Assembly (NCBI RefSeq): GCF_003012705.1
Contig: NZ_PXYL01000004.1
Span: forward strand, 434,001 to 498,000
DNA length: 64,000 nucleotides
Source: Pseudaminobacter soli (ex Li et al. 2025)
GTDB taxonomy: Bacteria > Pseudomonadota > Alphaproteobacteria > Rhizobiales > Rhizobiaceae
Reading direction: 5' to 3'
The position numbers and the translations under genes were made by a program. Below are positions 1 to 7,624 of this stretch, in pieces; positions within the stretch are counted from its first letter, which is position 1, and each line of letters opens with the position of its first letter. The notes under the pieces are model-generated. The model had not been told where the DNA came from. It saw only the letters and a program-made list of their open reading frames with translations, and made no database searches.

Positions 1-32
1 CGCGCCTTCATTTTCTCGGATTTATCAGCCAT
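1..32 (-). CDS. hisS: Histidyl-tRNA synthetase, N-terminal fragment (gene leaves window)
   Basis: An ATG at 32-30 on the minus strand opens a frame reading MADKSEKMKA before the window ends. This N-terminus closely resembles the start of alphaproteobacterial HisS as I remember it (Brucella begins MADKADKMKARLPRG). Only ten residues are visible, so the call rests on that short match and on its position downstream of tag on the same strand. HisS would charge tRNA-His in the cytoplasm. No clear Shine-Dalgarno is visible upstream. Confidence 0.6.
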   Translation of the reverse strand, partial: MADKSEKMKA

Positions 33-223
33 GTCGTGTCGCTCTTGTCGTTCGTGCAACGTGTTTTGCCAAGCTTCGGCAATGCATGCCGCGCAGCATC
101 AGGACTCGCGCGGTGTCCTAACTTATGTGGAACGGAGCGGCAAGGGTTCGGCCCTGCCGCAGTATGCAAGCCGGCGCGGGAACATGCGTTGCAACGCCAG
201 AATTCGGCTTCTCTTGCCTGCCC

Positions 224-862
224 TCAGATAGGCCGCTTGAAGGCAGCCCGCTCCTTCTCCACCGTGACACGGCAGGCGCAGCCTTCGATATGGTCGTTGA
301 CCAAACCCATCGCCTGCATGAATGCGTAAACAGTGGTCGGGCCGACGAAAGTCCACCCCCGCTTTTTCAAATCCTTCGAAATCCGAGTCGACACAGCCGT
401 AGTCGGATTGGCGCGCAGATGCGCGAGGTCGACCACCTCCGGCCGCTCGTCCTGCCCCGGCTCGAACGACCAGAAATAGGCGGCAAGCGATCCCTTCTCG
501 GTGACCAGCTCGCGCGCCCGCTTGGCATTGTTGATGGTCGAGACGATCTTGCCGCGATGGCGCACGATGCCGGCATTGCCCAGCAGGCGCTCGACATCCG
601 CATCGCCAAATTCGGCGACGCGCTCAAACTCGAAATTTGCAAAGGCCTCGCGGAACGCCTCCCGCTTGCGCAGGATGGTGAGCCATGACAGGCCGGACTG
701 GAACCCTTCAAGGCAGATCTTCTCGAACAGCCGGCGGTCGTCGCCGACGGGCCTGCCCCATTCGTGGTCGTGATAGTGCTGATAGTCAGGCAGATTGCCG
801 TGCCAAAAGCAGCGGGTGACGCCGTCCTCGCCTATGATCAGCCCTGTCTGTATCTCGTCCAT
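224..862 (-). CDS. tag: DNA-3-methyladenine glycosylase I
   Basis: This 212-residue protein is a Tag-family base-excision glycosylase that removes 3-methyladenine from alkylated DNA. The family's zinc ligands are visible: Cys18 near the start, the histidine of the YHDHEWG motif, and His191/Cys195 in the C-terminal DHIEGCAC motif. The FQSGLSW segment carries the conserved pocket residues. I chose the ATG at 862 because alignment with the family begins there; a frame open further upstream adds an unsupported ten residues. It points toward hisS, 190 bp away. Length is slightly above the E. coli protein. Confidence 0.95.
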   Translation of the reverse strand: MDEIQTGLIIGEDGVTRCFWHGNLPDYQHYHDHEWGRPVGDDRRLFEKICLEGFQSGLSWLTILRKREAFREAFANFEFERVAEFGDADVERLLGNAGIVRHRGKIVSTINNAKRARELVTEKGSLAAYFWSFEPGQDERPEVVDLAHLRANPTTAVSTRISKDLKKRGWTFVGPTTVYAFMQAMGLVNDHIEGCACRVTVEKERAAFKRPI

Positions 863-1074
863 TCCGCATTTTCCTGTCGTCAAGCTGCGCAAGCCGGCCT
901 TTACGTGGCCTTTACCAGATTCCTGAACCGGCCGGTAACCACACTAAAAGGTTTACGCGGACTTTCGCATTTTACGCATTCCGATTCACGACTTGGTTGT
1001 TCTTCCGCCGCAGGCTGCGCCTCAAGCGAGAAATTGTCCCTCGCCCAGTGACGATCAAGTTGAGAGTGCGTCCG

Positions 1075-1887
1075 ATGAAATCTCTTATCCTGCCGGGGGC
1101 CCTGGCCCTCGCAGCCGGCATCGCATCGCCGGCCATCGCAAACGACCGCTATGTGGAACGCCCGCCGGTGGTGGTCAGCCCCGATCTTTCGGCGCCGTGG
1201 GTACTGCAGCTTGGCCGCGAGCCGGGCAAGATCGTGAGCCGCGAGGCTCCGAGGGCCATGCAGGTCGGCCTGCAGGTCCAGCCCTATGCGCTCGAGCCGC
1301 GCTTCGACCACCGCTACGAGAAGCCCAATCCGCAGCAGCAGGCCCAGCCTGTGCCCCAGCAGCGCACCGGCATTTTCGCGACGTCTCAAAGCAAGACGGC
1401 CCAGGGCAACAAGCGCCAGGCGAGGCAGATCGACCCGATCTACCTGCCGCAGGAAATCGCCTATGACGGCCCGCAAAAGCCGGGAACCATCGTCATCGAT
1501 ACCAAGCAGAACTTCCTCTACCTCGTGGAGCGGGACGGCAAGGCACGGCGCTACGGCGTCGGCACCGGCAAGCCTGGCTTCGAGTGGGCCGGCACGCACA
1601 AGATCACCCAGAAGCGCGAATGGCCGGATTGGCGACCGCCGTCGGAAATGATCGCCCGCGAGCGGGCGCGCGGCCGCGTGCTGCCTGCACATCTGGAAGG
1701 CGGCATCGAGAATCCGCTTGGCGCGCGCGCCATGTATCTCGGCTCGACGCTCTACCGCATCCACGGCACCAACCAGCCCTGGACCATTGGCGGCGCCGTT
1801 TCGTCGGGCTGCATCCGCATGCGCAACGAGGACGTCATCGACCTCTATGAGAGGGTGAAGGTCGGCGCCACGGTAGTGGTGAGCTGA
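1075..1887 (+). CDS. L,D-transpeptidase (YkuD domain), secreted
   Basis: The protein has 270 residues with a typical signal peptide (cleavage near residue 22, after SPAIA). A proline/glutamine-rich linker follows to about residue 130, then a YkuD domain. The catalytic signature is present, with His230 in HGTNQPW and the nucleophile Cys246 in SSGCIRM. Such enzymes form 3-3 cross-links in peptidoglycan or attach outer-membrane proteins to it in the periplasm. The upstream ATG at about 997 would add a basic tail before the signal peptide and is unlikely. A strong terminator follows. Confidence 0.93.
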   Translation: MKSLILPGALALAAGIASPAIANDRYVERPPVVVSPDLSAPWVLQLGREPGKIVSREAPRAMQVGLQVQPYALEPRFDHRYEKPNPQQQAQPVPQQRTGIFATSQSKTAQGNKRQARQIDPIYLPQEIAYDGPQKPGTIVIDTKQNFLYLVERDGKARRYGVGTGKPGFEWAGTHKITQKREWPDWRPPSEMIARERARGRVLPAHLEGGIENPLGARAMYLGSTLYRIHGTNQPWTIGGAVSSGCIRMRNEDVIDLYERVKVGATVVVS

Positions 1888-1944
1888 CCCGGTATTTTCC
1901 GGGGGACGGACCGGAAAGCGGCAATATCATCTGCCGCAAGAGAG

Positions 1945-1976
1945 GGCGGCACGATCCCGGATCGTGCCGCCTTTTC
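1945..1976 (+). terminator. Rho-independent terminator of the L,D-transpeptidase gene
   Basis: An 11-13 bp GC-rich stem (GGCGGCACGAT pairing with ATCGTGCCGCC) with a very short loop is followed by TTTTCATTT. It lies 57 bp after the transpeptidase stop and before the folD-like gene. Confidence 0.85.
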
Positions 1977-2146
1977 ATTTATTGAAAATAATATTCACTA
2001 CGGTAATATTGCCGCGTCGCTTTTACCAATACCGTTTTGTCGGAAAAGCAAGGATCATGCGGGCAAAGCGTGATAAGGAAGCCAGCGCCGAGGCAGGCCG
2101 AAGCCGGCGTGCCTCTATCATTGCCCCCTGGCGAAGGAGATCTGGA

Positions 2147-3064
2147 ATGCCTCTCGACGACACCCGCTACCTCAAAGGTGGGCCGGTCGCAGCCCGCATC
2201 ATAGCGGAAGTGCGCGCCGCTGCCGAGAAGGCAAGAGAAGAGGGCTTTCCGCCAAAGCTGGTGTCGATCACCGTCGGCGATGTCGATGCGGTCGACGTCT
2301 ATGTGCGCAACCAGCGCGCCAAGGCCGGCAAGGCCGGCATCGACTTCGAGGAGCGCCGCCTTCCCGCCGAGACCACGGCCGGCGAGCTCGAAGCCGCCAT
2401 CCACGGCATGAATGCCGACCCGCGCGTCACCGGCATCATCATCCAGCGGCCAGTGCCCGTGCACATCCCGATCAAGGCGATCCAGGCCGCGATCCATCCG
2501 CTGAAGGATGTCGAGGGCATGCACCCGGCCTCGATCGGCAACATCGTCTACAACCAACTCGACCTTGCGCCCTGCACGGCCGCCGCGTCGGTCGAGCTGC
2601 TCAAAGAAACCGGCATGGACCTCAAGGGGCTTGAGGTCGTCGTGGTCGGTCATTCCGAAATCGTCGGCAAGCCCATCGCCTTCCTGCTAATGAGCGAGGG
2701 CGCGACGGTGACGGTGTGCCATCACATGACCCGCTCGGTGGCCGCCCATGCGCGCCGCGCCGATGCGCTGTTCGTGGCGGTCGGCAAGCCGCGCCTCATC
2801 AAGGCCGACATGGTCAAGCCCGGTGCGGCGGTAATCGACATCGGCATCAATTCCGAGACCCTGCCGGACGGCTCGACCCGCATCGTGGGCGACGTCGACA
2901 CCGACAGCGTGAAGGAAGTCGCCTCCTGGATCACGCCGGTTCCCGGCGGCGTCGGCCCGGTGACGGTCTCGATCCTGCTACGCAACACGATGGTGGCGCT
3001 GAACCGCCAGCGCGCGCTCTACGAGGCAACTTACGGCACATCGAACCGGATCGCGGCGGAGTAG
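2147..3064 (+). CDS. folD: Divergent FolD: methylenetetrahydrofolate dehydrogenase, probably without cyclohydrolase
   Basis: This 305-residue protein aligns along its length with FolD, the NADP-dependent 5,10-methylene-THF dehydrogenase/cyclohydrolase. The Rossmann signature is present in variant form (GHSEIVGKP) and the PGGVGPVTV end motif is intact. Active-site residues differ. The family's YVxxK lysine is Gln56 (YVRNQ), and KDVDG reads KDVEG (Glu123), while the glutamine of the VQLPLP loop is kept as Gln100. In bifunctional enzymes that lysine is required for the cyclohydrolase step, so this copy may be a dehydrogenase only. The start at 2147 follows GAAGGAGA. A normal FolD would be expected elsewhere in the genome. 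Confidence 0.85.
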   Translation: MPLDDTRYLKGGPVAARIIAEVRAAAEKAREEGFPPKLVSITVGDVDAVDVYVRNQRAKAGKAGIDFEERRLPAETTAGELEAAIHGMNADPRVTGIIIQRPVPVHIPIKAIQAAIHPLKDVEGMHPASIGNIVYNQLDLAPCTAAASVELLKETGMDLKGLEVVVVGHSEIVGKPIAFLLMSEGATVTVCHHMTRSVAAHARRADALFVAVGKPRLIKADMVKPGAAVIDIGINSETLPDGSTRIVGDVDTDSVKEVASWITPVPGGVGPVTVSILLRNTMVALNRQRALYEATYGTSNRIAAE

Positions 3065-3087
3065 GCACCAAGCTCCAGCCACGGAAA

Positions 3088-3483
3088 ATGAGGCGGGCAA
3101 TGACGTTGCAACACGATCTCGCCCTGATTCAAAGCCTGGAAGAGGAGCTATTCAGGCAAGCGGTGCGGGGCTCGCCGGAAGCCGTGGACAAGCTGTTGGC
3201 CGAGGATTTTGTCGAGTTCGGCAGATCCGGCGGTGTTCATCACAAAGCGGATGTGATCCGTAGCCTTGCCGCCGAGGATCCCAAGAATTCGCAAATGCTC
3301 ATGGCCGACGACTTCGAGCTGACATCTCTTGCCAAAGATGTCGTCTTACTAACTTATCGAAGCGTCAGAAAAGGCGAAGACGGTAAGGAACTGCATTCAT
3401 TGCGCAGTTCCATTTGGAAGCACCTTGAGGGGCGCTGGCAGATGATATTTCATCAAGGAACACCAACCCAGCCGGTGCTGTGA
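3088..3483 (+). CDS. Small NTF2-like / DUF4440-type protein
   Basis: The 131-residue product looks like a cone-shaped SnoaL/NTF2-like protein of the DUF4440 kind. It has an N-terminal helix (ALIQSLEEELF), an EDFVEFGRSG segment, and a C-terminal RSSIWKHLEGRWQMIFHQGTP strand pair that is very typical of this family. Members are cytosolic and usually of unknown substrate. The start could be 3088 or the in-frame ATG at 3100. It begins 24 bp after the folD stop, so it may be cotranscribed, with no evident functional tie. Confidence 0.75.
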   Translation: MRRAMTLQHDLALIQSLEEELFRQAVRGSPEAVDKLLAEDFVEFGRSGGVHHKADVIRSLAAEDPKNSQMLMADDFELTSLAKDVVLLTYRSVRKGEDGKELHSLRSSIWKHLEGRWQMIFHQGTPTQPVL

Positions 3484-3498
3484 TATGTCTTCGTTCCC

Positions 3499-3855
3499 AT
3501 GAACTACAGGGCTACGAAAATTCGGGTGACCTGCGATGAAGAGGTAGTTCGCGAATGGGCCTCCTACATGCTCGCTCACATCGATGAGGTATCGCTCGCC
3601 TTGCGCAACGAGGGCGTTCGCCACGAAATGTGGTTCATGAGCAGAGATTCATCGCTGTTCATCATAGGCGTCATGGACGTGGAGAGCCTTGCCGCCTCAA
3701 AGGCGATAGCAGCAAATTCCCGCCTGTCCGTGGACGAGAGGCACAGGCGATTCAAAGACTTCTGGGATCGCTCGAGTTTCGAGACGCTACCCATTGACCC
3801 CGCCAAAGCACCCAGCTTCGAAGCTTGCGAATTGCTGTTAGAGGCCCGTCCCTGA
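3499..3855 (+). CDS. Conserved small protein, DUF6176-like
   Basis: A 118-residue soluble protein lies 16 bp behind the NTF2-like gene, probably in one transcript. It shows an alternating alpha/beta pattern (strand at ATKIRV, helix VREWASYMLAHIDEV, strand MWFMSRDSSLFIIGVMDV). This recalls ferredoxin-like DUF6176 proteins, but I have no signature residue to prove it. There is no signal peptide or membrane segment. Function is unknown. Confidence 0.65.
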   Translation: MNYRATKIRVTCDEEVVREWASYMLAHIDEVSLALRNEGVRHEMWFMSRDSSLFIIGVMDVESLAASKAIAANSRLSVDERHRRFKDFWDRSSFETLPIDPAKAPSFEACELLLEARP

Positions 3856-3899
3856 CAGCTGCGTTCTGGTAGTCCACCCGGCTCCTTTCCGAGTATCCC

Positions 3900-5228
3900 C
3901 TATTCCGCGGCCTGAAGCGTTTTGACCTCCGGAACGCCCGCCGGCTTCTTGCCGCCATAGGCCCAGTCCAGCAATTCGACTGTGTGCACGATCGGCATCT
4001 TCGCCGCCGAGGCGATCTGCGTGATGCAGCCGATGTTGCCGGTGGCGATGACGGCAGCGCCGGTCGCCTCGATGTTCTTCACCTTGCGGTCGCGCAGCTT
4101 TGCTGAAATCTCCGGCTGGAGGATGTTGTAGGTGCCGGCCGAGCCGCAGCAAAGATGCCCCTCGCGCGGCTCGCGCACCACGAAGCCTGCCCGTGTCAGC
4201 AGTTCCTTCGGCTGGCGGATGATCTTCTGGCCGTGCTGCATCGAACAGGCCGAGTGATAGGCCACCGTCAGCCCCGGCGCGATGGCCGGCTCGGGGAGGT
4301 CGAGCGTGGACAGATACTCCGTGATGTCCTTGGCAAGCGCCGAAACCCGCGCCGCCTTTTCGGCATAGGCGGGGTCGAGGCGCAGCATGAAGCCATAATC
4401 CTTGATCGTCGTGCCGCAGCCCGAAGCAGTGATGATGATGGCATCGAGCCCGCCCTGGTCGGCGAGCTTTAGCCAGGCGTCGACATTCTTGCGCGCGAAG
4501 GCGAGCGCCTGCTCTTCCCGCCCCATGTGGTGCACCAGCGCGCCGCAGCACCCCTCGCCTTCCGGCACCACCACCTCGACGCCGAGCCGGTTCAGAAGTG
4601 AGACCGTCGCCTCGTTGATGCCGGGGTCTAGCACCGGCTGGGCGCAGCCGGTGAGAATGGCGACGCGCCCGCGCCTTTCCCCCGCAGCGGCATGACGGCC
4701 CGGGGCGGCAATCGGCGAGGCCGGCGGAATTTTGGCCGGCGCCAGCTTCAGCATGACCGACATGGGTCGCAAGCCCGGCACCGCCTCGAACAGGCCGGAA
4801 AACAGCCTGCCAAACTTCGCCAGCTTGAGCGCCGCGCGAAAGCGCGATGGATAGGGCAGCACGAATGCCAGCAGCGCGCGGATGGCGCGGTCCGTCAGCG
4901 GCCGCTTGTAGGTCTCCTCGATATGCGCCCGGGCATGGTCGACCAGATGCATGTAGTTCACGCCCGAGGGGCAGGTCGTCATGCAGGCCAGGCAGGACAG
5001 GCAGCGGTCGATATGGGTCACCGTCTCCTTGTCGGCGGGGCGACGGTTCTCCAGCATGTCCTTGATGAGATAGATGCGCCCGCGCGGGCTATCGAGCTCG
5101 TTGCCCAGCGTCACATAAGTCGGGCAGGTCGCCGTGCAGAAGCCGCAATGCACGCATTTGCGCAGGATCTTCTCCGACTCCGCGACATGCGGATCGGCGA
5201 GCTGGGCGGGCGTGAAATTGGTCTGCAT
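3900..5228 (-). CDS. glcF: Glycolate oxidase iron-sulfur subunit
   Basis: This is a 442-residue GlcF-type protein. Two 4Fe-4S cluster motifs are present near the N-terminus (Cys25, 28, 31, 35 and Cys76, 79, 82, 86). Two CCG domains follow, marked by EGCCGALVHH and HLCCGSAGTY. It passes electrons from the GlcD/GlcE flavoproteins during oxidation of glycolate to glyoxylate at the inner membrane. It is the last gene of a leftward operon, glcD, DUF559, glcE, a small membrane gene, glcF. Length and motif order are as usual for the family. Confidence 0.95.
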   Translation of the reverse strand: MQTNFTPAQLADPHVAESEKILRKCVHCGFCTATCPTYVTLGNELDSPRGRIYLIKDMLENRRPADKETVTHIDRCLSCLACMTTCPSGVNYMHLVDHARAHIEETYKRPLTDRAIRALLAFVLPYPSRFRAALKLAKFGRLFSGLFEAVPGLRPMSVMLKLAPAKIPPASPIAAPGRHAAAGERRGRVAILTGCAQPVLDPGINEATVSLLNRLGVEVVVPEGEGCCGALVHHMGREEQALAFARKNVDAWLKLADQGGLDAIIITASGCGTTIKDYGFMLRLDPAYAEKAARVSALAKDITEYLSTLDLPEPAIAPGLTVAYHSACSMQHGQKIIRQPKELLTRAGFVVREPREGHLCCGSAGTYNILQPEISAKLRDRKVKNIEATGAAVIATGNIGCITQIASAAKMPIVHTVELLDWAYGGKKPAGVPEVKTLQAAE

Positions 5229-5258
5229 GGCGACGCTATTTCCAGAGTGACGAAGCGG

Positions 5259-5639
5259 TCAGATGAACCAGCTTTTGGGATGCTTGATAGGCTCGCCGCG
5301 CCCCGCGGCCTGCAGGCCGACGATGCAGCGCACGATGAACCAGACGAGAACCGCGAAGATGAGGATGAAGCCGATGGCCACGAGCATAAGCACGAGCGAG
5401 ACGAAGCTGTAGAGCAGCGCAATCCAGAAGGTGCGGATGGCCCAGGTGTAGTGCGTCTCCACCCAGGGCTCGGCCTTGCTGCGGTTGATATAGGCCAGAA
5501 CCAGGCCGATCAGCCCGGTGATGCCGACGACCAGCCCCACAAGGTAGAGAAAGTAGACGACCTGAACATTGGTCTGCCCCGGTTCCAGCCAGCTGTCTGT
5601 CTGGCGCGGTGCTGCTGGTCCGGTGTTGTAGTCGCTCAT
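5259..5639 (-). CDS. Small DUF4870-like membrane protein embedded in the glc operon
   Basis: The 126-residue protein has a polar N-terminus and three hydrophobic segments (about residues 28-48, 66-86 and 88-108), ending in a short basic tail. This matches DUF4870-type inner-membrane proteins of unknown function. Its ATG overlaps the glcE stop codon (ATGA) and glcF starts 30 bp later, so it must be translated with the glycolate oxidase genes. A role in anchoring or assembly of the GlcDEF complex is only inference from this position. Confidence 0.75.
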   Translation of the reverse strand: MSDYNTGPAAPRQTDSWLEPGQTNVQVVYFLYLVGLVVGITGLIGLVLAYINRSKAEPWVETHYTWAIRTFWIALLYSFVSLVLMLVAIGFILIFAVLVWFIVRCIVGLQAAGRGEPIKHPKSWFI

Positions 5640-6910
5640 GAAATGCCCTCCGATTCGCTTGCCGAAAGTGTCAGCCCTGACGTTAGGACACTAGCAGACC
5701 GCTCAACGGGCGCCATACGGCCGGGATTGAGGATGCCTTTCGGGTCGAACTCGTTTTTCAGGCGAGCGGACAAGGCAGCCAGAGGGCCGGGCTGCGGCTG
5801 GAAAACCGGTAAGGCCGCGCGCCAAGCCTGGTTGGCGCGCACCAGCGTGGCGTGGCCGCCGCCGAATTTCCGCACCAGCTGCCGCACCAGGTCGGCCTCG
5901 GGGTCGGTTTCCAGCCGCAGCCAGACGAGGCCACCTTGCCAATCGTAGAAAGCATCGGCCGCCATTTCCATGCGCAGGGCCAGCACCATGCGATGCGTGT
6001 CGGCCGGAGCCATGGAGATGCGCCAGACTGGGCGCTCCGTGCCATCGGCAAAGGGCATGCAATCTCGAATGTCGCGCCAGATCGCGCGGGACATATTTTC
6101 CGCGATCTCGTCCAAGCGGCCGGCATTCCTGAGCAGCTGCTTCAGATGTTCGATGCGATAGGCCACGGAGGGACCGAACCCTTCGATGCGCAGAAGCGTG
6201 GCCGACTCGCCCGCCAGCGCGCCGTCGGCAACCGTGCTCGACAGGTTTTCGGGCAGATGCGCAGCGCTCGACACCTCGGCGCTGCAGCCCATGGCAAGGG
6301 CCATGGCGGCCGCGGCGTCCTCGTCGTAGAGGCCGCGTATGGCAAGCGTCGTCTCGGTTTCCGCAGCAGGCAGGACCTTGAAGGTCACGTCGGTCAGCAC
6401 GGCAAGCGTGCCCCATGACCCCGCCATGCCTTTCGACAGGTCGTAGCCGGTGACGTTCTTCACCACACGCCCGCCGGATTTGAAGGCCTCGCCGCGCCCG
6501 GAAACGGCGCTGATGCCGAGAATGTGGTCGCGCGCTGCCCCGGCCTTCAGCCGACGCGGACCGGAGAGATTTGCCGCTAGCACGCCGCCGATCGTGCCCC
6601 GCCCCGCCGGCTGGCCGAGCAGAGGGCCATAATCCATCGGCTCGAAGGCAAATTGCTGGCCGCGCGCGGCAAGCATGGCCTCTATTTCGGCCAGCGGCGT
6701 GCCGGCCTTGGCGGAAAGCACCAGCTCCTCGGGCTCATAAAGCGTGACGCCAGTGAGACCGGACAGATCGAGCGTATGCGCCGCCTGCACCGGATGGCCG
6801 ATCGCGCGCTTGGAGCCATGCCCGACGATTTCCAGCGGCGCGTCCTCGGCAAGCGCCCATTGGACGGCGGACTGGACTTCTTCGGATGCGGTCGGGGTGA
6901 ATGTGGTCAT
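5636..6910 (-). CDS. glcE: Glycolate oxidase FAD-binding subunit GlcE
   Basis: This 424-residue flavoprotein has an N-terminal FAD-binding (PCMH-type) domain, with GGVLAANLSGPRRL and GGRVVKNVTGYDL motifs. The C-terminal region ends in LKNEFDPKGILNPGRM, the usual signature of the family. It partners with GlcD and GlcF in glycolate dehydrogenase. The ATG at 6910 starts at the family's normal N-terminus; a longer open frame runs back into a repeat element and is discarded. The stop overlaps the next gene by 4 bp. It is separated from glcD by about 710 bp holding a DUF559 gene and repeats, which is unusual for this operon. Confidence 0.94.
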   Translation of the reverse strand: MTTFTPTASEEVQSAVQWALAEDAPLEIVGHGSKRAIGHPVQAAHTLDLSGLTGVTLYEPEELVLSAKAGTPLAEIEAMLAARGQQFAFEPMDYGPLLGQPAGRGTIGGVLAANLSGPRRLKAGAARDHILGISAVSGRGEAFKSGGRVVKNVTGYDLSKGMAGSWGTLAVLTDVTFKVLPAAETETTLAIRGLYDEDAAAAMALAMGCSAEVSSAAHLPENLSSTVADGALAGESATLLRIEGFGPSVAYRIEHLKQLLRNAGRLDEIAENMSRAIWRDIRDCMPFADGTERPVWRISMAPADTHRMVLALRMEMAADAFYDWQGGLVWLRLETDPEADLVRQLVRKFGGGHATLVRANQAWRAALPVFQPQPGPLAALSARLKNEFDPKGILNPGRMAPVERSASVLTSGLTLSASESEGIS

Positions 6911-6941
6911 GGGCGATCTTCGACCCTCCGAATAACAAATA

Positions 6942-7094
6942 CCCCCTCTCCGCCTCGCTGCGCACGGCACCTCTCCCCCGCTTCGCAGGGGCGAGGAACC
7001 GGCACTCGCCGTAGTCGCGGCATTGCAGAACTTGGGTTCCTCGCCCCCATGAAAATGGGGGAGAGGTGCCGAGCGAAGCGAGGCGGAGAGGGGG
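6942..7094. repeat. Palindromic intergenic repeat, family 1, complete copy A
   Basis: This 153-bp element has 38-bp terminal inverted arms (6942-6979 and 7057-7094) that match at 36 of 38 positions. Inside them is a second perfect 13-bp inverted pair (6988-7000 and 7035-7047, GGGGCGAGGAACC). A related complete copy is at 62589-62745 and a half copy at 7538-7600. It starts 31 bp upstream of the glcE ATG and ends 8 bp from the stop codon of the DUF559 gene. It would fold into a long branched hairpin in RNA or a cruciform in DNA. Confidence 0.9.
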
Positions 7095-7102
7095 ACTTCA
7101 TC

Positions 7103-7498
7103 TCAACTGCCTTCCACTTTCGAGGTTTTCGATATCGCAAAGACAAACCTCAAATCGCTGGCGACCGTGTCTTCGCTCAGCCGGCCGTCCAGCGCGGCCA
7201 GGATTGTCTCACAAACGCCGCGAGTGTCCTTCACGACATCGACGCTCCAGAAACGAAGGACCGAATATCCCTCCCCGCGCATGAATTCGTCGCGCCGCCG
7301 GTCGTACTGGCTCTCGGCATGCTGGCTGCCGTCCAGTTCAACGACCAATTTTCTCCCGCGACAGGCGAAGTCCGCAAAATAGGGTCCAAGCGGCATCTGA
7401 CGGACGAACTTGTATCCACCGAGCCTTTTGGCCTTCAGCTCATTCCAAAGAGTTGCCTCGGCCATATTATCGCCGTGGCGAAGCGAGCGGGCACGCAT
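7103..7498 (-). CDS. DUF559 endonuclease-like protein between palindromic repeats
   Basis: The 131-residue protein belongs to the DUF559 family, which has a Vsr-like PD-(D/E)XK fold. Expected residues are visible: EATLWNELKAKRLGGYKFVR with Glu19 at the front, then Asp43 (FADF), Glu54/Asp56/His60 (VELDGSQH), and the LRFWSVDV core strand. Catalysis by this family member is inferred, not shown. I start it at the ATG at 7498; the frame stays open upstream to 7621 only because it reads through repeat copy B. Its base composition looks lower in GC than the glc genes. It lies between glcD and glcE, flanked by repeats on both sides, so it looks like an inserted cassette. Confidence 0.87.
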   Translation of the reverse strand: MRARSLRHGDNMAEATLWNELKAKRLGGYKFVRQMPLGPYFADFACRGRKLVVELDGSQHAESQYDRRRDEFMRGEGYSVLRFWSVDVVKDTRGVCETILAALDGRLSEDTVASDLRFVFAISKTSKVEGS

Positions 7499-7537
7499 GA
7501 TCTTGTCGGGTGAACGCCGGCTCGATGACGCGGCATT

Positions 7538-7600
7538 CCCCCTCTCCGTCTCGGGCTTCGCCCGAGCCACCTCTCCCCCGCTACGCGGGGGCGAGGAACC
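7538..7600. repeat. Palindromic intergenic repeat, family 1, half copy B
   Basis: This stretch has the left arm and the GGGGCGAGGAACC inner motif of family 1 but lacks the centre and right arm. Its arm sequence (CCGTCTCGGGCTTCGCCCGA) matches copy C at 62589 better than the neighbouring copy A, so A and B are not two ends of one element. It lies 40 bp upstream of the DUF559 start and just downstream of the glcD stop. Confidence 0.82.
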
Positions 7601-7624
7601 CTCATCCTGCAGGCCCACCATCCC

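Noticed and set aside
4692-5948. A 418-residue plus-strand frame across glcF, the DUF4870 gene and glcE
   Set aside because: It runs opposite three well-supported genes and is charged low-complexity sequence.
6942-7094. Copy A as an insertion-sequence remnant
   Set aside because: It has no transposase frame and no target-site duplication that I can see; the nested palindromes fit a REP/MITE-like element better.
7499-7621. Longer DUF559 protein starting at 7621
   Set aside because: The extra 41 residues are translated repeat B and are not part of the family; the ATG at 7498 fits the domain start. Kept only as a finding.
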